A stretch of 10,159 nucleotides of DNA, taken from positions 1-10,159 of the forward strand of contig JAJRUK010000140.1 of the NCBI GenBank assembly GCA_024277835.1. The letters run 5' to 3'. The notes below the pieces were generated by a model that had not been told where the DNA came from, did no database searches, and saw only the letters and a list, made by a program, of their open reading frames with translations. Positions 1 to 5,464 of the stretch are shown piece after piece (position 1 is the stretch's first letter; every line of letters starts with the position of its first letter). Source of the stretch: Planctomycetota bacterium. Lineage in GTDB: Bacteria > Planctomycetota > Phycisphaerae > UBA1845. A program made the translations under genes and the position numbers.

Positions 1-616
1 CCTCCTCTTTCGTGCCACCTACTGGCACATCATCACCCAACCCCGACTCAGACTCATCCCCATCCCCATCCCCATCCTCGACCCCGACCTCAGCCTCAAC
101 CGCACCTTCCGAATCGTCATCAATAGCAACCCGCTCCGGCAGTTGAACAGCCACCTCTCCCGTAACCAGCGCATAAAGAACCTGCGTCGAAGCGTCCGCA
201 ACAATCAGCCTCGGAACCGCCCGACCGGGGAGAGTAACTTCCACACCGCGCGCAGAAATGGCGATCAGCGGCCGAGCTTCTCCCGGCGGCACAAACCGCA
301 TGTGCGTACCGTCTGAGAAAAAGACATGCAGATTCTCGTCACGCGCCGCGGCTGCAACAACCTCGCCCGAGAGCGCCGGTATCCGCAGCGGTCGAAACGC
401 AAGGTCTTCGGAATCCGCCGCCCGACAATACGCCAGCCGAAGGATGCTCTTGTCGCCCTCAACCCGCCGCTCACAAAGCCAGACGATCTGATCGTTCCCG
501 GCTGCCAGAACGTCAACGCGCTCGCCCTCGGCATCCGAAGCATGCGCCCCCCGCCCGAATAACGCTAGCGAAGCCCCGATCGTAAGAAGCAAAAACAACT
601 CGCGCATCACGCGCAT
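1..616 (-). CDS. Secreted protein of unknown function, C-terminus outside the window
   Basis: An open frame of 205 codons runs from an ATG at 616 to the window edge with no stop, so the gene is partial. The N-terminus (MRVMRELFLLLTIGASLALF, then GRGAHA-SDAEG) is a signal peptide with a likely cleavage after AHA near residue 27, so the product should be exported. The mature part has short strand-like blocks such as VDVLAAGNDQIVWLCERR, ENLHVFFSDGTHMRF and RLIVADASTQVLYALV. Their rhythm suggests blades of a beta-propeller, but no family is recognised. Near the left edge comes an acidic Gly/Asp-rich linker (EDGDGDGDGDESESG), encoded by a GGGGAT tandem repeat. The start lies 40 bp after the stop of the lipoprotein gene and no clear ribosome site is seen. 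An in-frame ATG at 607 is an alternative. It is probably the last visible gene of a three-gene transcript starting at 2070. Confidence 0.75.
   Translation of the reverse strand, partial: MRVMRELFLLLTIGASLALFGRGAHASDAEGERVDVLAAGNDQIVWLCERRVEGDKSILRLAYCRAADSEDLAFRPLRIPALSGEVVAAAARDENLHVFFSDGTHMRFVPPGEARPLIAISARGVEVTLPGRAVPRLIVADASTQVLYALVTGEVAVQLPERVAIDDDSEGAVEAEVGVEDGDGDGDESESGLGDDVPVGGTKEE
55..78. repeat. Short tandem hexamer repeat (CATCCC, about 4 copies)
   Basis: CATCCC occurs at 55-60, 61-66 and 67-72, followed by the variant CATCCT at 73-78. On the coding (minus) strand this is GGGGAT and encodes alternating Gly-Asp in the linker of the partial secreted protein. A six-base unit keeps the frame when copies are gained or lost, so length variation between strains would be tolerated. 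Confidence 0.7.
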
Positions 617-656
617 CAAACGAAAAGAAAAAGACAACGAATAAACCCCAACGACG

Positions 657-1520
657 TTATGTGCCATTCGATGTGCAGACCTCGGGAGTGGAAAACTGCG
701 GACCCGTCGGGCCCACGGCCGGATGGACCGACCATTTTGAAATCGTAAACGTCAAACTCGCCCCCGCACCGGGCCAACTCGCCTCCATCAAGTGAGGCAA
801 CAGCGGACCACCATCGAACAAGACCCGATAGTCGCTAAGACGCGAATCCATCTCAAGCCTCCCATCACCATCACGAAAGACAACCCGGCGGATCAACCGA
901 GGTGCGAATCGATCCAGCCAATACTCTTTCTCAACAACCATCGCCCCTGACTCATCCCGGACAATAAATAGTATCTGCTGCGAATCCGCCTCGATCCGCT
1001 GAACGCGCCCTACCGTCTTATCGCGAAGCGAATCACCAATCAGACTCAACCCCAACGCATCAAGAAGTTGTCGCGGTTTAATCGGAAACCCACCGGCTAG
1101 CGCTTCGTCATCGCCATGGACGCTACACCGATACGTGCCGTCCTGCTTATTGTATATCCAGTACTGCTCATCGTTTGACCCCAACAGAATCTGCCGATCG
1201 CCGAACTTCTTCAAATCAAATCGCAAGTACGACGGACGAAGATAAAAAAGAACCCCGTTCAGCGTAAAACTTCGCCGCACGCCATTCCCGTCAGTAACGA
1301 CCCCGTCCACACTACCCATCGCACGAAGCGTGCCGTTAATCAAAGACGCATTGGCGTTCACAATCCGCTCAGCCACAACACGCGGCAGTGCAGGCAGTGG
1401 CTGACGCGTCCGATCAGAACTCTGACAACCTCCGAGCAACATCAGCCCAACCCCGACCAATACCCCGACCCTGACCCCGGCCGCCGCGCATAAGAAAGAT
1501 TTTTTCTCAATCAGTCGCAT
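657..1520 (-). CDS. Lipoprotein with LolA/LolB-like fold (predicted)
   Basis: A 287-residue protein with a lipoprotein signal: a basic start (MRLIEKKSF), a hydrophobic stretch at about 16-29 and the lipobox LGGC with Cys32 as the lipidated residue. It should therefore be membrane-anchored outside the cytoplasm. The mature part (about 48-265) alternates strands typical of the LolA/LolB-like half-barrel: RAMGSVDGVV, VLFYLRPSYLRFDL, QYWIYNKQDGTYRC, QQILFIVRDESGAMVVEKEYWLD, then RRVVFRDGDGRLEMD and LPHLMEASWPG. Proteins of this fold carry or sense lipids or lipoproteins; the exact role here is unknown. The fold is inferred from pattern only. The start overlaps the upstream stop by 14 bp, which suggests translational coupling, and an AGG lies a few bases before the ATG. 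The hydrophobic leader is encoded by repeated GGTCGGGGT-like units, which produce the GVRVGVLVGVG run. Confidence 0.85.
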   Translation of the reverse strand: MRLIEKKSFLCAAAGVRVGVLVGVGLMLLGGCQSSDRTRQPLPALPRVVAERIVNANASLINGTLRAMGSVDGVVTDGNGVRRSFTLNGVLFYLRPSYLRFDLKKFGDRQILLGSNDEQYWIYNKQDGTYRCSVHGDDEALAGGFPIKPRQLLDALGLSLIGDSLRDKTVGRVQRIEADSQQILFIVRDESGAMVVEKEYWLDRFAPRLIRRVVFRDGDGRLEMDSRLSDYRVLFDGGPLLPHLMEASWPGAGASLTFTISKWSVHPAVGPTGPQFSTPEVCTSNGT

Positions 1521-2070
1521 CGACCTGCCCGTCTGCGCTTACATCCGCATCGTCATCATCCGCCCGATCAACCCACTCGCCCATATCGCCATGAAGAATC
1601 GCCGTGAGCTGTTCACTAACGCCATCGATTTGATCGTCGGTCAATTGCGGATTGACTACCTCATGCACCGACTTGTCCGAAACCAGAATCATCTGCCAGG
1701 TTTCGACCTCGCCCTCCGTCTTGGTTCCGTCGTACTTGATCAATCGCTTTCGCATCAGGATCAGCGCGAGCACAAATCGAAACTGCACACGGACAAGCTC
1801 GGTCTCATCCGAAAGACGCTGAAAAAAGTTCAACAGAATCTCATTGTCCACCAACAACCGCTTCTTCTTTTCCTTGACCGGGACGCGCGTCTTGAAAAAG
1901 CAGTACGCCCCATCCGGCGGACCATCCCACGCGTCCAGCGAGTATTCCACGCGGCGAAACGTCGCCCCCTCATCGAAAAGAACGGCGTAGAACTCCTCCC
2001 CCTCCGCGAGCGACTTCCCGCTCGTAGAACATTGCCCCGTCCGAGACCCTACTTCCCACTGCTGCGCCAT
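1507..2070 (-). CDS. Conserved-looking cytoplasmic protein of unknown function
   Basis: A 187-residue protein with no signal peptide or membrane segment. The first 115 residues look strongly constrained: WEVGSRTGQCSTSGKSL at 6-21, EGEEFYAVLF at 23-32, then GPPDGAYCFFKTRVP at 50-64, KKRLLVDNEILLNFFQRL at 69-86 and VQFRFVLALILMRKRLIKY at 95-113. I recall similar proteins in planctomycete genomes, but know no assigned function. Cys14 and Cys57 are the only cysteines and no paired CxxC exists, so zinc binding is not supported. The tail (168-187) is very acidic (DRADDDDADVSADG) and probably disordered. The ATG at 2070 is preceded by GGAG at 2077-2080 with a 6-base spacer, a good ribosome site. It is the first gene of the minus-strand set, and its stop lies inside the start of the lipoprotein gene. 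Confidence 0.8.
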   Translation of the reverse strand: MAQQWEVGSRTGQCSTSGKSLAEGEEFYAVLFDEGATFRRVEYSLDAWDGPPDGAYCFFKTRVPVKEKKKRLLVDNEILLNFFQRLSDETELVRVQFRFVLALILMRKRLIKYDGTKTEGEVETWQMILVSDKSVHEVVNPQLTDDQIDGVSEQLTAILHGDMGEWVDRADDDDADVSADGQVDATD

Positions 2071-2225
2071 GCATCACTCCAAAACGCGTCGCGGCGGCAG
2101 GCCGCGCGCGGTCAATCTTAATCAACGATCCACACGTCATTTCTGACGCCGTCCCACTATACAAGCAAAACGACGAAGAACACGCCAGTTTACTCGCCCT
2201 CTCCACCCCTGCGTAACGGCAAACA

Positions 2226-2244
2226 AGAATTCACAAGCAATTCT
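2226..2244. repeat. Inverted repeat AGAATT-N7-AATTCT upstream of the L,D-transpeptidase gene
   Basis: Six-base perfect arms at 2226-2231 and 2239-2244 flank a 7-base centre. The position, just upstream of a candidate -35 at 2259 and about 104 bp before the GTG start at 2348, fits a regulator binding site. AT-rich arms of this length can arise by chance, so the role is open. Confidence 0.3.
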
Positions 2245-2332
2245 CCCGCGGCGAACCCTTGCGGACCGAAGCATACAAAGTATCTTAAAGCGCATTCATA
2301 AGACACGGGCATCACGCCCGACATCATTCCGC

Positions 2333-2339
2333 AAGGAGG
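2333..2339 (+). promoter_or_regulatory. Strong ribosome binding site fixing a GTG start
   Basis: AAGGAGG is a full match to the anti-Shine-Dalgarno complement and lies 8 bases before the GTG at 2348. There is no competing ATG nearby, so this site settles the start of the L,D-transpeptidase. Confidence 0.85.
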
Positions 2340-2347
2340 CGCAGCGC

Positions 2348-3385
2348 GTGGGCGGTTATTACAGGCAACGTCGTCGGAAAAACAGAGCCATCTGGGCGTT
2401 CCCCGCCACAGGGATGGCAGCCCTCGCCCTCTGGTACATCAACCCCACCCAAGACGCCCCAGACCCGGAAATCGCGCGACTAGCGCTGGGTCCGCAACCC
2501 GTACTGACTACGGATCGCCCCGAAATCGCCCCCAAAGGCCCCATCCGCACCGACGTTTCCGAAAAAGGTGCAACCCAAACCCCAACCCGTGCTGGAACGC
2601 GAAAGGCGTCGTCCAGGAATTCGAAATCTGCAGCCGCCGGTCGCGCGTCCTCGCTCATTGCGGCTGGTAAGCAGGCTCTCGCGCGAAAAGACCTCGTCGC
2701 AGCCCGCGCTCACTTCAGCGAGGCGATGACCCTTGACGTTGACGACGCGCAGGCGAATCTCGTCCGCGCAGAGCTGACCCGTCTCGGCAACGAACTGATC
2801 TTTTCCGGGCGTATCCTCCCGTCCGACCCGCTCGTCAGTCGCTACATCATCAAGACCGGCGACAGCCTCGCGAAGATCGCCAAAGAAAACAGCATCACCG
2901 ACGACCTGCTCGCCGAGATGAACGGCATCCGCAACAAGAACATCATCCGCGCCGGCCAGTCGATCAAAATTGTCAAAGGCCCATTCCACGCGAAGGTTGA
3001 TAAGAACGATTACTCTCTCGACATCTATCTCGGCACCACGTTCGTGAAGCACTTCCGCGTCGGACTTGGGCTTGACGACAGTACACCCACAGGCCAGTGG
3101 AAAGTCTCGACGAAACTCAAGAACCCGACGTTTTATCCTCCGCGAGGCGGCGACATCGTCGCAGCCAATGACCCCGACAACCCGCTCGGCGAAAGATGGA
3201 TCGGTCTCACTGGTGTCTCAGGCGAAGCGGTCGGGCAAAGGCGATACGGCATTCACGGGACAAATGAACCCGAGAGCATTGGCCAAAGCGTGTCGATGGG
3301 GTGCGTCCGTATGCACAACGCCGACGTCGAATCGGTCTACAGTTACCTGATCGAATCCAAGTCAATCGTCACTATCACGGACTGA
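2348..3385 (+). CDS. LysM-domain L,D-transpeptidase (YkuD family)
   Basis: A 345-residue envelope enzyme expected to cross-link peptidoglycan (or attach proteins to it) by acyl transfer from a tetrapeptide stem through a catalytic cysteine. Layout: short basic cytoplasmic start; membrane anchor at about 13-31 (RAIWAFPATGMAALALWYI); Pro/Ala/Thr-rich linker to about 98; a TPR-like helical pair at 100-148 (LIAAGKQALARKDLVAARAHFSEAMTL); a LysM domain at about 165-209 (YIIKTGDSLAKIAKEN, then NIIRAGQSIKIV), which binds glycan strands; and the YkuD domain at about 213-344. The catalytic signature is complete: HGTN at 303-306, then SMGCVRM at 316-322 with Cys319 as nucleophile and Arg321. The preceding WIGLTGVSG and YGIHGT segments are typical. 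The start is a GTG with a perfect ribosome site. The next gene follows after 22 bp and may share its transcript. Confidence 0.95.
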   Translation: MGGYYRQRRRKNRAIWAFPATGMAALALWYINPTQDAPDPEIARLALGPQPVLTTDRPEIAPKGPIRTDVSEKGATQTPTRAGTRKASSRNSKSAAAGRASSLIAAGKQALARKDLVAARAHFSEAMTLDVDDAQANLVRAELTRLGNELIFSGRILPSDPLVSRYIIKTGDSLAKIAKENSITDDLLAEMNGIRNKNIIRAGQSIKIVKGPFHAKVDKNDYSLDIYLGTTFVKHFRVGLGLDDSTPTGQWKVSTKLKNPTFYPPRGGDIVAANDPDNPLGERWIGLTGVSGEAVGQRRYGIHGTNEPESIGQSVSMGCVRMHNADVESVYSYLIESKSIVTITD

Positions 3386-3407
3386 GACCGCCGGAATAGC
3401 TTCTGCG

Positions 3408-3956
3408 ATGTCATTCATTAAGCCAATCGAAACGGATGAGGCTGAGGGGTTGCTCGCCCGGATTTACGACGCCGCCACGAAACGCGCTGGCAAAGTCTTT
3501 CAGATTCTTCGCATTCAGAGCAATAACGTCCATTCGCTCAAAGCGTCGATGGACCTCTACAGCGCAATCATGCTACGCGAGTCGCCGCTGTCGCGTGCCC
3601 AGCGAGAAATGATCGCCGTCGTCGTCTCAAAGGCCAATGGCTGTCACTACTGAACGCTCGCCCACACGAAAGACCTCCGGGTTGAGGTCGAAAACGATTC
3701 GCTTGCAGATGCCATCGCCGACGACTATGCGAAGGCTGATTTGACGGAGGTCGACCGCGCGCTTTGCGACTATGCGGCGAAACTAACAAAAACGCCAGCG
3801 GAAATCGGCCAGCAAGACATCGATCGATTGCGCTCGCTCGGGTTGGACGATCGCGCGATTACGGACGCGTGCCAGGTCATATCGTATTTCAATTACATCA
3901 ATCGAATCGCCGACGGTCTCGGCGTCGATCTAGAACCAGAAATGCGATCGACCTAG
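3408..3956 (+). CDS. AhpD-like peroxidase-related selenoprotein with in-frame TGA (Sec82)
   Basis: Read through one TGA, this frame gives a 182-residue protein of the AhpD/carboxymuconolactone decarboxylase superfamily, closest in flavour to the uncharacterised peroxidase-related enzymes. It starts MSFIKPIETDEAEG and has the helix SRAQREMIAVVVSKANGCHY. After the TGA it continues TLAHTKDLRVEVE and later YAAKLTKTP and VISYFNYINRIADGLGV, the usual family C-terminus. Family members read NGCHYC here, so the TGA (residue 82) replaces the second Cys of the CxxC redox motif. Glu67-x11-Cys79-x2-Sec82-x3-His86 reproduces the catalytic spacing of mycobacterial AhpD (Glu118, Cys130, Cys133, His137). The likely role is thiol/selenol-dependent reduction of hydroperoxides in the cytoplasm; the substrate is unknown. 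Total length is normal for the family and no other stop interrupts it. A SECIS-like hairpin follows the TGA. Alternatives are a sequencing error or a fresh nonsense mutation, both less likely given the position and hairpin. Confidence 0.85.
3651..3653 (+). other. TGA codon predicted to encode selenocysteine
   Basis: The codons around it are TGT CAC TAC TGA ACG CTC GCC CAC, read C-H-Y-U-T-L-A-H. The frame remains open on both sides. The position corresponds to the Cys that, in characterised AhpD, lies next to the active-site His and is reported as the peroxide-reacting residue. A single-base change from TGC or TGT would produce it. Confidence 0.82.
3672..3689 (+). promoter_or_regulatory. Candidate bacterial SECIS hairpin
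   Basis: GACCTC (3672-3677) and GAGGTC (3684-3689) form a perfect 6-bp stem closing the loop CGGGTT (3678-3683). The stem starts 18 bases after the TGA and the loop 24 bases after it. Bacterial SECIS elements lie inside the coding region just downstream of the UGA, with a small apical loop carrying a G in its first two positions; here the second loop base is G. CGAA at 3667-3670 could pair with TTCG at 3698-3701 as a lower helix across an asymmetric internal loop. SelB would bind this element in the mRNA. Folding energy was not calculated. Confidence 0.7.
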
Positions 3957-3973
3957 CACTCCGACACACATGA

Positions 3974-4076
3974 ATTGATGGGTGGCATGGCCAATCGCAA
4001 CGCCGCCATGCCTGACCGTCGTCGCGAAAACATGCCGGCGCTCGACTTCGTCGGGCTTGGGCATGGCACCCTCAAT
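3974..4076. repeat. GGCATGG-type inverted-repeat element between convergent genes
   Basis: GGCATGGC (3984-3991) and GCCATGCC (4005-4012) are 8-bp perfect inverted arms around a 13-base loop. A further related copy, GGGCATGGCACCC, lies at 4059-4071. The outer flanks also match in inverted orientation: ATTGATGGGTGGCATGGCC at 3974-3992 against ATTGAGGGTGCCATGCCC read on the minus strand of 4059-4076. The element fills the gap between the stops at 3956 and 4112. It could act as a bidirectional terminator, though no T-run follows, or be a member of a dispersed intergenic repeat. I have an unverified impression of similar CATG-centred repeats in planctomycete genomes. Confidence 0.4.
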
Positions 4077-4111
4077 CAGACGGCACTCGTCATATGAGGT
4101 GTGTCGCAGCA

Positions 4112-5080
4112 CTAGCCCCCCTGCGATGCCCGCCCCACCTCATAGATGTAGTACGAAACAAAGCAGTCCCCAATCACCGGAATCTTGCGAAGAACTGCGC
4201 TCAACCACCCCGAAATCCGACCGCGAAAACCATGCGTCTCGCGGCGAAGCACTTTGAGACCGGACCGAGAAACGACTCGCTCGAAGGACCGCCGCGTCAG
4301 GCGATTCAAGAATGGCTCAAACGATTCGACGTCGTGCCACTTGTTCGGTTTTTTCTGACCGGTGTCAGGATCGATGTCCCACTTCCTCGGAACAAACGCC
4401 GGATCGTCATACATGGCTGCACATGCAGAGAAGATCGTCTTCTGCGGCAGGAGCAAATGTACCCACGGGATCGGAATCAACGACGAAAGATGATGGCCAA
4501 ACGGCCCGCGCCACGGAGACCACCATATCCAGACCCGCCCATCTCGACGCAAGACTCGCCGCCATTCGCAGCAGGCAGCATCAATGTCTGGCACATGCTC
4601 TAATACGTCGAACGTACAAATCAGATCGCTCGAATCGTCCTCAACCGGAATCCGCTTGTTGTCGTGGGCATGAACGAACGTCGCCGAGGACGCCGTACCG
4701 CGCTCACACGTTGCGTCTCGGTTCGCTTTGTCAATCGCCTCGGCGGACATATCGACTCCGGTCACGCTCCGACCGCCATACTCGCACAACATCCGCGACA
4801 ACTCACCCGTACCGCAACCGAAGTCAAGAACGTCACGGCCGCGCACCCGAGTCACGTCGAAATGGTCCGTCAACTGCTGACGTAGTTCTTGTTGTCGCCA
4901 CATTCGATATCGATCTTCGGTACTGGTCGCCGCGACATGTTCCGATGAGCCGCGCGACATGCGCGCGCGAAGCAGGCGCGAAAGTCGAAACACCGCGCCA
5001 GCCAGCACGCCGATCTTGCGACGTGGCTGAGTCCGCACGACTTCCGTTGCAGGAGCGACCATGTTCGTCATCGATTGCAT
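4112..5080 (-). CDS. Class I SAM-dependent methyltransferase
   Basis: A 322-residue Rossmann-fold methyltransferase of the Methyltransf_11 type. SAM-binding motif I is DVLDFGCGTGELSRML at 83-98. The acidic end of strand 2 is VTGVDMS at 106-112, with Asp110 expected to hold the ribose. FDVLEHVPD at 157-165 is motif IV/post-III, and LRRDGRVWIWW at 177-187 the following strand. The acceptor is not predictable. The lid region is long and Trp/Pro-rich (WWSPWRGPFGHHLSSLIPIPWVHLLLP, 186-212), and a C-terminal segment has aromatic/hydrophobic character (VIGDCFVSYYIYEVG), as often seen in enzymes acting on quinones, lipids or glycans. Residues 1-50 are basic and precede the fold. The ATG at 5080 is used because the frame begins there; Met4 and Met7 are alternatives and the ribosome site is weak. 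It stands alone, convergent with the selenoprotein gene and divergent from the aminotransferase gene. Confidence 0.88.
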   Translation of the reverse strand: MQSMTNMVAPATEVVRTQPRRKIGVLAGAVFRLSRLLRARMSRGSSEHVAATSTEDRYRMWRQQELRQQLTDHFDVTRVRGRDVLDFGCGTGELSRMLCEYGGRSVTGVDMSAEAIDKANRDATCERGTASSATFVHAHDNKRIPVEDDSSDLICTFDVLEHVPDIDAACCEWRRVLRRDGRVWIWWSPWRGPFGHHLSSLIPIPWVHLLLPQKTIFSACAAMYDDPAFVPRKWDIDPDTGQKKPNKWHDVESFEPFLNRLTRRSFERVVSRSGLKVLRRETHGFRGRISGWLSAVLRKIPVIGDCFVSYYIYEVGRASQGG

Positions 5081-5124
5081 AAGTGTCCATCCGGCGGGTC
5101 ATGGTGATCGGACGACCGTCCAAC

Positions 5125-5153
5125 ATGCCGCGTAGCGAAACAAGTTGCGGCAT
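5125..5153. repeat. 7-bp inverted repeat upstream of the methyltransferase gene
   Basis: ATGCCGC (5125-5131) and GCGGCAT (5147-5153) enclose 15 bases. It lies 45-73 bp upstream of the methyltransferase ATG, so it could form a stem in its leader mRNA or bind a regulator. There is no further support. Confidence 0.25.
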
Positions 5154-5451
5154 ATACGCAGCCTCGACCGGTCAGGGTTCCAGAACCCGCGCGCACCATA
5201 CTATCGGTCGTTGTCGAAGCACGGTTGAGCACGCCCCAACGGCAAAACCCACGTCGGGGTAAGCCAACGAGCGATTTTCGCCGCGGTCACCATTGACATC
5301 AAGACGGGTCTGAAATTCGGAGCTGTGCTCTTAAAACCGCTGCCCCGTCGAAGACGCGAGCAAATCGAAGCTGACGTTCACCCCCGCTTCGGCTACTATC
5401 AACTCATCGGGGCGCGCCGGACTTTCCGCGACCAGCAACGATCCAGCAGCC

Positions 5452-5457
5452 AAGGAG
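5452..5457 (+). promoter_or_regulatory. Ribosome binding site of the aminotransferase gene
   Basis: AAGGAG lies 7 bases before the ATG at 5465. It fixes the start so that the twin-arginine signal is at the extreme N-terminus. Confidence 0.8.
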
Positions 5458-5464
5458 CCAACTC

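Larger units (their letters stand above)
2071..2347. other. Divergent intergenic region with candidate promoters and small inverted repeats
   Basis: This 277-bp gap separates the minus-strand set from the plus-strand L,D-transpeptidase, so both promoters should lie here. On the minus strand TATAGT (2156-2161) is a possible -10 box, 5 of 6 matches, without a convincing -35. On the plus strand TTGCGG (2259-2264) and TATCTT (2281-2286), 16 bp apart, form a weak pair. An inverted repeat AGAATT-N7-AATTCT spans 2226-2244, and a small hairpin CGGGC-ATCAC-GCCCG spans 2306-2320. No credible gene was seen. Confidence 0.5.
5081..5464. other. Divergent intergenic region without a credible gene
   Basis: The 384 bp between the methyltransferase and aminotransferase starts should hold both promoters. 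I see a consensus -35 hexamer TTGACA at 5293-5298 on the plus strand, but no good -10 at the right distance. A 7-bp inverted repeat ATGCCGC/GCGGCAT spans 5125-5153 and a small hairpin GGGTT-CCAG-AACCC spans 5175-5188. Open frames crossing the region lack family features or a ribosome site and overlap real genes. A good ribosome site closes the region. Confidence 0.5.

Noticed and set aside
1591..2121. 176-codon plus-strand open frame opposite the conserved protein gene
   Set aside because: It is antisense to a patterned protein with a good ribosome site and shows no domain, signal or family-like features itself.
3408..3653. Reading the 81-codon frame as a complete short protein or the locus as a simple pseudogene
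   Set aside because: The frame continues without any other stop, in family-like sequence, to a normal length; the single TGA replaces a catalytic Cys and is followed by a SECIS-like hairpin.
3930..4112. 60-codon minus-strand frame in the gap between convergent genes
   Set aside because: It coincides with the CATG-centred inverted repeats and is better explained as the translation of a repeat than as a gene.
4312..5082. 256-codon plus-strand open frame opposite the methyltransferase
   Set aside because: Composition is Arg/Ser/Thr-rich without structure, as expected of the complement of a GC-rich gene; the opposite strand has clear SAM-binding motifs.
5293..5298. Consensus TTGACA as a promoter for the aminotransferase gene
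   Set aside because: No acceptable -10 hexamer lies 16-18 bases downstream, so only the hexamer is noted in the intergenic entry.
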